In this document: positions 1-6,253 of the stretch, one piece after another | Layout: every line of letters starts with the position of its first letter | Position numbering within the stretch: position 1 is the first letter of the stretch | Assembly (NCBI GenBank): GCA_964638795.1 | Contig: CAZXAX010000035.1 | Coordinates: forward strand, 1 to 20,301 | Reading direction: 5' to 3' | DNA from: CAIYHK01 sp964638795 | Lineage (GTDB): Bacteria > Actinomycetota > Acidimicrobiia > Acidimicrobiales > Ilumatobacteraceae | DNA: 20,301 nt | Position numbers and translations under genes: made by a program | Notes under the pieces: model-generated | Database searches by the model: none | What the model was told of the DNA's origin: nothing | Seen by the model: the letters and a program-made list of their open reading frames with translations, nothing else

Positions 1-45
1 AACCGCATTACAAGTGCGGTGCTCTGCCAACTGAGCTAACCCGGC
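1..45 (-). tRNA. tRNA-Thr (anticodon TGT), 3' part cut off by the window edge
   Basis: Read on the minus strand the gene begins GCCGGGT, followed by a D-arm (GCTC-AGTTGGCA-GAGC) and an anticodon arm with stem CCGCA/TGCGG and seven-base loop CTTGTAA. That loop gives anticodon TGT, hence threonine. The window edge cuts the gene just after the anticodon stem, so the variable loop, T-arm and 3' acceptor strand are not visible. A promoter-like element shared with the tRNA-Lys gene lies directly upstream at 55-67. Confidence 0.93.
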
Positions 46-54
46 GTACCGCCA

Positions 55-67
55 AGCCTAGTTCGGA
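55..67 (-). promoter_or_regulatory. Probable tRNA-Thr promoter core with -10 TAGGCT
   Basis: On the minus strand this reads TCCGAACTAGGCT. The final six bases fit the actinobacterial -10 pattern TANNNT and end 9 nt before the mature tRNA 5' end, so the primary transcript would carry only a very short leader. The identical 13-mer occurs upstream of the tRNA-Lys gene at 11498-11510. I see no convincing -35 hexamer at 16-18 nt upstream. Confidence 0.5.
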
Positions 68-208
68 AGCGCGACTTTGGATTTAGGCGTTCACAAAATC
101 CCATACGAGACGACGGTTTCAAACCTACCTCAGGAGCATCGTGTTTGACTCGTGATCACCATGCTGGAAGAATCCTCCAGATAGTGATTTCAACAACAAG
201 GAGCAATA

Positions 209-1846
209 GTGTCAATTAGGAAACTATTAACTGCTACTTCGTTGATCGCTGCGGGAATCGCTGTCGCGTCGCCGTCGGCTTCCGCAGATTCACTCATCGT
301 CACCAACTTAAATGACACAGGATCTGGAAGTCTTCGGGCTGCAATTGTGTCTGCTAACAGCAACTCCGACGCCGATGTAATCACATTTGCCCCCAGCCTA
401 AAAGGCGTAATTGCACTCGACACGTCACTTGAAATCACACACAGCGTCACATTGGCTGGACCAGGTTCGACAAAGATTCGACTGAGCGGTCAAGGTTCAA
501 CAAGAGTCTTTGAAGTCGGTGGAGTTGACAATGAGAGCACAATCAGCGGTCTCACGATTGAATCTGGCGAGGCAATGGTGGACGGTGGATGCATGCTTTT
601 AATCGATGCGAATGTCGTACTCTCCGACATTGTCATAAGAAATTGCCATGCCAATGGGGATGGTGGCGGAATCGCCGCGTACGGGGTTGACGGAATTGGA
701 ACTCTCAGCCTTCAAAACTTTTCCATCAAGTCAAACGTTGCTTACAGCGGTGGAGGGATCGCTGTTGGAGACGGCTTTGAGGTAACCGCAACGGATGGGG
801 CGATCTCAAACAACGTGGCACAAGATGGCGGTGGAGTTTCTTTGTGGTCTCCGCAGGCGCATACTTTTGAACGCGTCCTATTCCAAGCAAACTCGGGATT
901 TAGTTCTGGTGCGATGTTCGTCGGATTAATGGGTCCTGGTGAAACAACGACTCTAAATGACACAACCTTCATAGGCAACGCGGCGTTTACAAATGCGGCC
1001 ATCAGAGCCGAATATTTGAGCACTGAGAGCGGTGGAGCGAGTTTGGTAATTAATAACTCGACCATCATCTACAACGTGGCTAATAACGGAGCTGGTGCGA
1101 TTGGATTCAGTGGTGGAGCACAAAACTCACTCACAATGAAATTCAGCACGGTGATGTACAACCAAACAAGTGGAGCTGAAACTGGTGGTATATACGCCGA
1201 GGGACCAGTGGCGATCTCGCATTCCGTAATTTCTGAAAATCGCGGCTACTTTGGCGAGGAGGATGACGACATTGATGTGGGTTATCTTCAGACTCTTCAA
1301 ATAGACCATTCGCTTCTCGGTGAAGCGGAAACATCGGACTCCACTGCTGCGGTCCTGGACCAGTGGACAGCTGGTCAAATCGGCACAGACCACCGATTGA
1401 ACCTCTATGCGGTGCCGGGTGAGCTGCCCATCATGATGCCAACCATCGACAGTCCTGTAATCAACGGTGGCGAAACGAGCCTTGTTGGCGCCCCGGTAGT
1501 TGACGCACGTGGATTACCGCGGCTCGCTGGCACGCGTTATGACATTGGTGCTGTTGAGTGGCAAGCACCGCGCGCGCCACAAAGCGTTAGCTCGGTTGCT
1601 GGTGTAAAGTCGGCAACAGTGAGGTGGAGTCCACCGCTGGCTTCAGGGGATAGCGCAATCACCAATTACCGAGTCTTTCGCAGAACAGCCTCAGGCTGGG
1701 TGAAGGTCGGCACAACAGGTCCCAGAGGGCGATCGTTACTTATTGGGGGCCTCGCATCGGGTCGGGCATTTACGTTTCGAGTCGTGGCAATCAATAAGGC
1801 CGGGTTAGGCGAACCCAGTCGGGCGACGACAAGCAACGTGCGTTAG
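209..1846 (+). CDS. Secreted right-handed beta-helix protein with C-terminal fibronectin type III domain
   Basis: This 545-residue protein starts at GTG, with a good Shine-Dalgarno AAGGAG at 198-203. Residues 1-26 form a clear Sec signal peptide: basic MSIRK, a hydrophobic core, and an ASA/DS cleavage site. The mature protein opens with the motif VTNLNDTGSGSLRAAI, typical of bacterial beta-helix surface proteins. A long Gly/Asn-rich stretch of beta-helix-like repeats (GGGIAV, NNVAQDGGGVS, NNGAGAIGFSGG) follows to about residue 400. The segment near 415-450 (SPVINGG ... DIGAVEW) matches the end of choice-of-anchor Q type helices. Residues 455-545 are a fibronectin type III domain ending in AGLGEPSRATTSNVR. 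I see no LPXTG motif, membrane anchor or enzymatic active site, so it is probably released or held non-covalently, perhaps in adhesion or glycan binding. A weak hairpin (164-180) precedes the ribosome binding site. Substrate and function are unknown. Confidence 0.85.
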   Translation: MSIRKLLTATSLIAAGIAVASPSASADSLIVTNLNDTGSGSLRAAIVSANSNSDADVITFAPSLKGVIALDTSLEITHSVTLAGPGSTKIRLSGQGSTRVFEVGGVDNESTISGLTIESGEAMVDGGCMLLIDANVVLSDIVIRNCHANGDGGGIAAYGVDGIGTLSLQNFSIKSNVAYSGGGIAVGDGFEVTATDGAISNNVAQDGGGVSLWSPQAHTFERVLFQANSGFSSGAMFVGLMGPGETTTLNDTTFIGNAAFTNAAIRAEYLSTESGGASLVINNSTIIYNVANNGAGAIGFSGGAQNSLTMKFSTVMYNQTSGAETGGIYAEGPVAISHSVISENRGYFGEEDDDIDVGYLQTLQIDHSLLGEAETSDSTAAVLDQWTAGQIGTDHRLNLYAVPGELPIMMPTIDSPVINGGETSLVGAPVVDARGLPRLAGTRYDIGAVEWQAPRAPQSVSSVAGVKSATVRWSPPLASGDSAITNYRVFRRTASGWVKVGTTGPRGRSLLIGGLASGRAFTFRVVAINKAGLGEPSRATTSNVR

Positions 1847-1870
1847 TTATTTACCAACAGGTACCTAACG
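1841..1870. terminator. Palindrome joining two convergent stop codons, possible bidirectional terminator
   Basis: CGTTAG (1841-1846) is inverted as CTAACG (1865-1870), and a smaller TACC-AACA-GGTA hairpin sits between the arms. Each arm is the last Arg codon plus TAG stop of one of the two convergent genes. No U-tract follows on either side, so a classical intrinsic terminator is not shown. The position between convergent genes is the main support. Confidence 0.3.
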
Positions 1871-2797
1871 GCGGCGAGCCACTTCATATACGGCAAGTGC
1901 ACCAGCAACTGAAACGTTGAGAGAGGACAGTCGTCCCAACATAGGAATGCTCACGATCATGTCGCAGCGCTCGCGAACAAGACGCGAGAGGCCCGCACCT
2001 TCTGCGCCGAGCACCAAACAAACTGATTCAGTTGCAAGATCACCAAGATCAAACAGCGATCGATCCGCCGCATCGTCGAGACCTACGACCCAGATTCCAG
2101 CCTCACGCATCTTTGTTATCGCTGCGGGTAACCCACCAACTAACGCCATCGGAACATATTCGATCGCACCTGCAGCACTCTTGGCCACAGTTGGTGTCAC
2201 ATGCACTGCTCGATGACGCGGAAGGATCACACCATCTACGCCCGCGCCGTCACAACAACGGAGAAGCGCACCCAAGTTGCCTGGATCGGTTACACCGTCT
2301 ACAGCCACAAGAAACGACTTTTGTGATTTCGCTCCACGTATTAGTTGGTCAAACTCAACTTCCGGCAACGGTGCTGCAAAAGCGATGATGCCCTGTGGTG
2401 CCTCGCTTCGCGCTTGCTGTTCGAGTCGCTTGCGATTTACCTCCATCACTTGAACCCGCACTTGGTGTGCGATTTCAACGATGTCGTTCACGATGTCGTT
2501 CTCGTCAAGATCGGAGGCAACCCAAACTTCACGTACTTTGCGTTTTCCAGCGAGAAGAAGTTCGCGTACTGCCTGACGCCCTTCGACTTGCTCACCACCG
2601 AGACCTTTGTCCTTGGGCTTGCGCGATTCGTCGCGTGGTGCACGGCCTGCACTACCGCGTGCTGAGCCACCACCAGCTCCTGTGCCACGTCGCGCACCGC
2701 CACGTGAATCACGTTGCGATTGTGGGCGACCTCCACCGCGTGCACCTTGTTTGGCGCGCGAACCGCGACCAGTCTGTTTCTTGGGTGGACGCGGCAT
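1865..2797 (-). CDS. rlmB: 23S rRNA (guanosine-2'-O-)-methyltransferase, RlmB/TrmH (SpoU) family
   Basis: This 310-residue SPOUT-class methyltransferase would place a 2'-O-methyl group on a guanosine of 23S rRNA using S-adenosylmethionine. Residues 70-150 fit the SpoU substrate-binding domain (VEGRQAVRELL, then APQGIIAF). Residues 160-310 are the knotted catalytic domain with all three motifs: NLGALLR at 174-180, LGAEGAGL at 263-270, and SIPMLGRLSSLNVSVAGA at 283-300. Residues 1-68 are an unusually long Arg/Gly/Lys-rich, low-complexity tail, probably disordered and RNA binding. The start is supported by AAGGAG a few bases upstream and a one-base TGATG overlap with the ispF stop, so translation is probably coupled. 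In many actinobacteria cysS sits between ispF and rlmB; it is absent here. The exact target nucleotide is inferred from the family. Confidence 0.9.
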   Translation of the reverse strand: MPRPPKKQTGRGSRAKQGARGGGRPQSQRDSRGGARRGTGAGGGSARGSAGRAPRDESRKPKDKGLGGEQVEGRQAVRELLLAGKRKVREVWVASDLDENDIVNDIVEIAHQVRVQVMEVNRKRLEQQARSEAPQGIIAFAAPLPEVEFDQLIRGAKSQKSFLVAVDGVTDPGNLGALLRCCDGAGVDGVILPRHRAVHVTPTVAKSAAGAIEYVPMALVGGLPAAITKMREAGIWVVGLDDAADRSLFDLGDLATESVCLVLGAEGAGLSRLVRERCDMIVSIPMLGRLSSLNVSVAGALAVYEVARRR

Positions 2798-3282
2798 CAG
2801 GACTCCTTAACAATCAATGCAGACGCAAGACATGCGATGCCCTCACCTCGACCAATCGCGCCGAGCTTCTCCGCACGCCTGCCTTTCACAGTGACGGGTG
2901 CGCCAACGATGTCCGAGAGATTCTTTTGCATCACCGCTTTTACTGGCGCAATCTTTGGCTCTTCGCAGATCAAGCTGCAGTCGACGTTTGCAACTGACCA
3001 GCCAAGTTCACTGAGTTTGCCGACTACCTCGCGCAATAGAGCCAGTGAATCAACTCCCTTGTACTTGGGATCGGTATCTGGGAAATGTTCACCGATGTCA
3101 CCAAGCCCCGCAGCACCAAGGAGCGCATCAGCAATGGAGTGCGCGACAACATCGGCGTCACTGTGACCCGCCAGCGGACGCGCGTTGGCGAACTCGACTC
3201 CCCCGAGTATCAACCGGCGTGAGGGATCATCAACGTGTGCGTGAATATCGAAGCCTTGGCCGATCCGGATGTTTGCAGTCAT
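2797..3282 (-). CDS. ispF: 2-C-methyl-D-erythritol 2,4-cyclodiphosphate synthase
   Basis: This is the MEP-pathway enzyme that cyclises CDP-methylerythritol 2-phosphate to MEcPP with loss of CMP, a cytosolic trimer with a divalent metal. The protein has 161 residues, the normal family length. The metal site is visible as GFDIHAH near the N-terminus and GHSDADVVAHSI, followed by DIGEHFPDTD. The C-terminal GRGEGIA motif is present. The loop just before it reads VKGRRAEKLGAIGRGEG, whereas the E. coli-type enzyme has a Thr-rich loop there. The start chosen is the ATG at 3282, overlapping the ispD stop as ATGA, with GAGG about 8 nt upstream. An upstream in-frame start at 3306 would add eight residues that are not part of the family and would lie inside ispD. 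It is probably translationally coupled to ispD. Confidence 0.93.
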   Translation of the reverse strand: MTANIRIGQGFDIHAHVDDPSRRLILGGVEFANARPLAGHSDADVVAHSIADALLGAAGLGDIGEHFPDTDPKYKGVDSLALLREVVGKLSELGWSVANVDCSLICEEPKIAPVKAVMQKNLSDIVGAPVTVKGRRAEKLGAIGRGEGIACLASALIVKES

Positions 3283-3971
3283 TTCTTTACCTCGTTGCGC
3301 GCCCACTCAAGATCGTCTGGCATCGTGATCTTTCTCGCTGTGATCTCGCCATTCACAACGACAATCTTTCCCCCTGCGCGCTCCACCAACTCGGCATCAT
3401 CGGTTCCCTCTTCGCCAGATGCGTGGGCCGCCCGTAGCTTTTGAGCGGCGAAAGCTTGCGGAGTCTGAACAGCAACTATGCGAGCACGTGGGACCGTGCG
3501 AGTGACGACACCAAAGTTGTCGACCTCTTTAATGGTGTCGCTGACCGCAATCCCCGGTACCGCGCCATCGGCACCACCGCGAACAGATTCGATTACGCGC
3601 CGAAAGAGGTCCTCTGAGGCCAATGGCCGTGCCGCATCATGCACACAGATGATCCCAGCAGTTTCTGGCACTGCTTCTAGACCAGCTCTCACCGACTCAC
3701 TTCGTGTGGCACCACCTTCTACTGAAATGCAGCCAGTCGGTAGTAGCAGACCGAGTCGATCAGTCGCCAAAACAACCACGACACCCTCACTCACAGTTAG
3801 TGCTTGTGTGATTGCGTAATCGAGAACTGTCTCTCCACCCAAGGACTCGAACTGTTTTGGTTTACCGAATCGTGTGCCGGATCCAGCGGCAACCACAATC
3901 GTCCAAATTGCAGAGTCGTTACGGTGTGGCACAACTTCAACGGTAGTACCCTCAAATATGCCATGACCCAC
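3279..3971 (-). CDS. ispD: 2-C-methyl-D-erythritol 4-phosphate cytidylyltransferase
   Basis: This enzyme couples CTP and MEP to give CDP-methylerythritol, the third step of the MEP isoprenoid pathway. The nucleotide-binding motif AAGSGTRFGKPKQ is at residues 28-40. VHDAARPL, the TPQAF motif and the acidic GTDDAELVE segment follow in the usual order. The total of 230 residues fits the family. The start is uncertain. GTG at 3971 has GAGGA seven bases upstream but overlaps the first codons of the divergent crp gene by 9 nt. An internal GTG at 3932 would give a 217-residue protein and leave a 30-nt gap. Both leave the IspD core intact. It heads the ispD-ispF-rlmB unit, so any promoter must lie within the 5' part of crp or in the small divergent gap. 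Confidence 0.9.
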   Translation of the reverse strand: MGHGIFEGTTVEVVPHRNDSAIWTIVVAAGSGTRFGKPKQFESLGGETVLDYAITQALTVSEGVVVVLATDRLGLLLPTGCISVEGGATRSESVRAGLEAVPETAGIICVHDAARPLASEDLFRRVIESVRGGADGAVPGIAVSDTIKEVDNFGVVTRTVPRARIVAVQTPQAFAAQKLRAAHASGEEGTDDAELVERAGGKIVVVNGEITARKITMPDDLEWARNEVKK

Positions 3972-4628
3972 GAAGCCGTCCTCGCCTCCACACCATTTTT
4001 CGCCTCAGCGCCTCAGGATGTCGTTGCTCGCGTTGCCGAAGCAGCTAACACTCGTGATCTCGTCCGCGGTGATGTTCTTTTCCATGAAGGTGACGAAGCC
4101 GATGCCTTATATGTGGTGTTGAAGGGTCGCATCGCAATTGCAATTGAGAACAAGCCCATTGACAGTCGTGAGAGTGTCGTTGCGTTGATGGACACGGGTG
4201 ATCTTTTCGGTGACATGGGTTTGCTTGATACCGGATTTCGTTCGGCCAATGCACGTGCGCTGGAGCCAACCACAGTCCTTGAGGTTCCATATCCACCGAT
4301 CAGGGCCGCATTGAAAGAATCTCCCGAGCTCTTGTGGGGAGTTACCACCCTTCTCGTACAACGTCTTCGTGCCATGGACGAAGCGCTCGCGGACTCAGTT
4401 TTCCTCGATGTCACCGGTCGCACCGCCAAGCGTTTGCTCGAACTCTCGGAGGGCAAAGATGAATTCAACTTGCCGATCACACAAGAAGAACTCGCTGGAA
4501 TGGTTGGCGCATCACGCGAGCGTGTGAACAAGGCGATTGCATCGTTCATCAAACTCGGCTGGCTCACACAGTCCGATCGGCGCTACAGCATCACGCAACG
4601 CGCAAAACTCGAAGCACGCGCACGCTGA
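3963..4628 (+). CDS. Crp/Fnr-family transcriptional regulator, GlxR-like
   Basis: This 221-residue regulator has an N-terminal cyclic-nucleotide-binding fold (about residues 8-125) with the hallmark RGDVLFHEGDEADALYVVLKG and, further on, GDLFGDMGLLDTGFRSANARA, where the phosphate-binding cassette is expected. A long dimer helix (about 110-145) precedes a Crp-type winged helix (about 150-218) with ITQEELAGMVGASRERVNKAI as the recognition region. The HTH closely resembles actinobacterial GlxR/Crp, which respond to cAMP, but ligand identity is inferred. The start is the ATG at 3963. No Shine-Dalgarno is visible, and TACCCT at 3947-3952 could be a -10 for a nearly leaderless message. It diverges from ispD with overlapping 5' ends and converges on the hydrolase gene with only a 6-nt gap. 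Confidence 0.88.
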   Translation: MTHEAVLASTPFFASAPQDVVARVAEAANTRDLVRGDVLFHEGDEADALYVVLKGRIAIAIENKPIDSRESVVALMDTGDLFGDMGLLDTGFRSANARALEPTTVLEVPYPPIRAALKESPELLWGVTTLLVQRLRAMDEALADSVFLDVTGRTAKRLLELSEGKDEFNLPITQEELAGMVGASRERVNKAIASFIKLGWLTQSDRRYSITQRAKLEARAR

Positions 4629-4634
4629 CTCGAA

Positions 4635-5285
4635 TTAGCCAAGTAGCCAGTCGCGCGCTTTTGCCAGCGCATTAGTGGCATCAGCTGGACGATACGAAGG
4701 TCGCGCCGGATCGTGCACGAAGCCGTGATCGGCTTCGGGATAGAGAGCGACTTTCACCCTCAGATCTATCAACTTCTCGACATCAAGACGCGGTGTCCAA
4801 TGGTCTTTCCCACCGATGATTGCGAGCACGCGCTCAGGATGTCCAGCGGCCATGTGCTGAATTGGTTCGCGCTGGCCGGGTCCTTGCCAGTTTTCTGGCA
4901 ACACGATGATCCCGTAAAACGAAGCAATCTTGGCAAAAGTGTCTCGAGTACTGGCCTTGAAGCAATACATCCCTCCCATGCAGAAACCCATGAGCACATT
5001 GCGACTTTTGCCGAGCCTCTTGGCAGCTGCATCGAGGTCGTCCAAAAGTCGTGTGTCATCAAGTTTCGGAACCGCAGCAAAGCGATCTTCGATGGTCTCG
5101 CCGGGTGCATCAGGAAATGGCTCTACTACGGCGACTGAGACATTCCATTCCTTGGCAAGGCGCACCGCGAGTTCATCAAACAATGGCCTCATACCCCAGA
5201 TATCAGGAATGAGAACGAGCCCAGTTGTCGATTCGGGTACCTCTAAAACCTCAATCTGGGTCCCGCTTGGAAGGTGTTCGCGCAC
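4635..5285 (-). CDS. Dienelactone hydrolase family alpha/beta hydrolase
   Basis: This 216-residue alpha/beta-hydrolase shows the dienelactone hydrolase hallmarks: the nucleophile elbow GFCMGG with cysteine in place of serine, an acid in GGKDHW, and the catalytic histidine in EADHGFVHDP near the C-terminus. That is the full Cys-Asp-His triad at normal family length. Known members hydrolyse dienelactones in aromatic catabolism, but many are general esterases, and no aromatic-degradation gene lies nearby, so the substrate is open. There is no signal peptide, so it is cytosolic. The annotated start is GTG at 5285, with no clear Shine-Dalgarno. The region upstream contains TGTGATGTGACACC on the minus strand, which only partly resembles a Crp half-site. 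The gene converges on crp. Confidence 0.85.
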   Translation of the reverse strand: MREHLPSGTQIEVLEVPESTTGLVLIPDIWGMRPLFDELAVRLAKEWNVSVAVVEPFPDAPGETIEDRFAAVPKLDDTRLLDDLDAAAKRLGKSRNVLMGFCMGGMYCFKASTRDTFAKIASFYGIIVLPENWQGPGQREPIQHMAAGHPERVLAIIGGKDHWTPRLDVEKLIDLRVKVALYPEADHGFVHDPARPSYRPADATNALAKARDWLLG

Positions 5286-5356
5286 TTACACATGGTGTCA
5301 CATCACAGGAATTTTTCACAGTGAGAAATTCGGTGAGCGTGAATTAGCGATATGCG

Positions 5357-6253
5357 GTGATGCGGTGGTCGCAATCTGCTGGCATGCAAACAAATACTCA
5401 CTTCCACATCTCAAATCCCAACCATGTAATCCGATCGCTTGCGGGTGAATGGAACCTCCTAGAGCGTGACCCTCGCAATCTGCGGCGATGCATTCGGTGG
5501 GGTCTCACTGGGGACACGCCAAACACACTGTGTGACTTGGCGGTCCGAGCGGGTCTTGGCCAAGGATGCGATCAAGACCTTGCCGATAAGTCTCTTTATG
5601 AGCTCGTGTGCGTGGCCGTTCATCATGGTGGGCGCGCAAAGGCCGATGTCGATCTTGCTGCGCGCATTGTCATTCAACGCCTATTGCCTGGATTGATTTC
5701 GATCGCATCTCGGCGCGGTCGAATTTGTGATGGTGGGTTTGACGAAGCGTTTAGTCGCGTGCTCACAGAAGCCTGGACAACTGTTATTCATTTCCCAGTC
5801 GAGAGGCGCACACACAAGATTGCAGTAAATATCCTTCGCGATTCTGAAAGCCGAGCGTTCTGGCGTGGTGATCGTGCAGCAAAAGTTGAAGCATCGCGTC
5901 GTGAAATCTTTGTTGCTGAGCAGATGCGCACTTCCGCAGAAAATGAGGACAACGAAACTATGCGTTTATACGCGTGGGAATTCGCTCACGACCATCTAAC
6001 TGGACAGCAACTAGACGTTTTCAAAGAAATGTTTACGGGGGTGTCATCCGCCGACACAGCTACACGGCTTGGCTTAACCGAACGCGCAGTGCGTTACCAC
6101 CGCACCGCTGTCACCGATCAGTTGCGAAGTTTGGTTCTCCGCAGCCGCAATGAATTAGTCACAACGAACACGCTTGAGCCAGCCATTGCAAACCCTGCGA
6201 TCATTGGATCGAGAACGCCGGTTGCCGCCAACGGAAGCGCAGCAACGTTATAA
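5357..6253 (+). CDS. Sigma-factor-like DNA-binding protein with C-terminal helix-turn-helix
   Basis: This protein of up to 298 residues has no close family that I can name with certainty. Residues 90-175 are helical (DLAARIVIQRLLPGLISIA, then FDEAFSRVLTEAWTTVIHFPVERRTHKIAVNILRD), resembling the sigma-70 region-2-like segment of atypical actinobacterial sigma factors. Residues 215-260 form a region-4/LuxR-like HTH (LTGQQLDVFKEMFTGVSSADTATRLGLTERAVRYH, quoted here in two parts: LTGQQLDVFKEMFTG and SSADTATRLGLTERAVRYH). The start is uncertain: GTG-ATG at 5357/5360, or ATG at 5384, none with a good ribosome binding site. The last 136 nt overlap the 3' end of copA on the opposite strand, and that tail looks like non-conserved sequence. 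Role inferred: transcription initiation or regulation. Confidence 0.65.
   Translation: MMRWSQSAGMQTNTHFHISNPNHVIRSLAGEWNLLERDPRNLRRCIRWGLTGDTPNTLCDLAVRAGLGQGCDQDLADKSLYELVCVAVHHGGRAKADVDLAARIVIQRLLPGLISIASRRGRICDGGFDEAFSRVLTEAWTTVIHFPVERRTHKIAVNILRDSESRAFWRGDRAAKVEASRREIFVAEQMRTSAENEDNETMRLYAWEFAHDHLTGQQLDVFKEMFTGVSSADTATRLGLTERAVRYHRTAVTDQLRSLVLRSRNELVTTNTLEPAIANPAIIGSRTPVAANGSAATL

Noticed and set aside
2395..2997. 200-residue plus-strand ORF
   Set aside because: It lies antisense to rlmB and ispF, which have complete family motifs; its composition (His/Arg/Cys-rich) is typical of a shadow frame.
4013..4567. 184-residue minus-strand ORF
   Set aside because: Shadow of the Crp-family gene, whose two domains are clear.
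5286..5340. Crp/GlxR operator upstream of the dienelactone hydrolase
   Set aside because: TGTGA-like half-sites are present but never paired at the TGTGA-N6-TCACA spacing.
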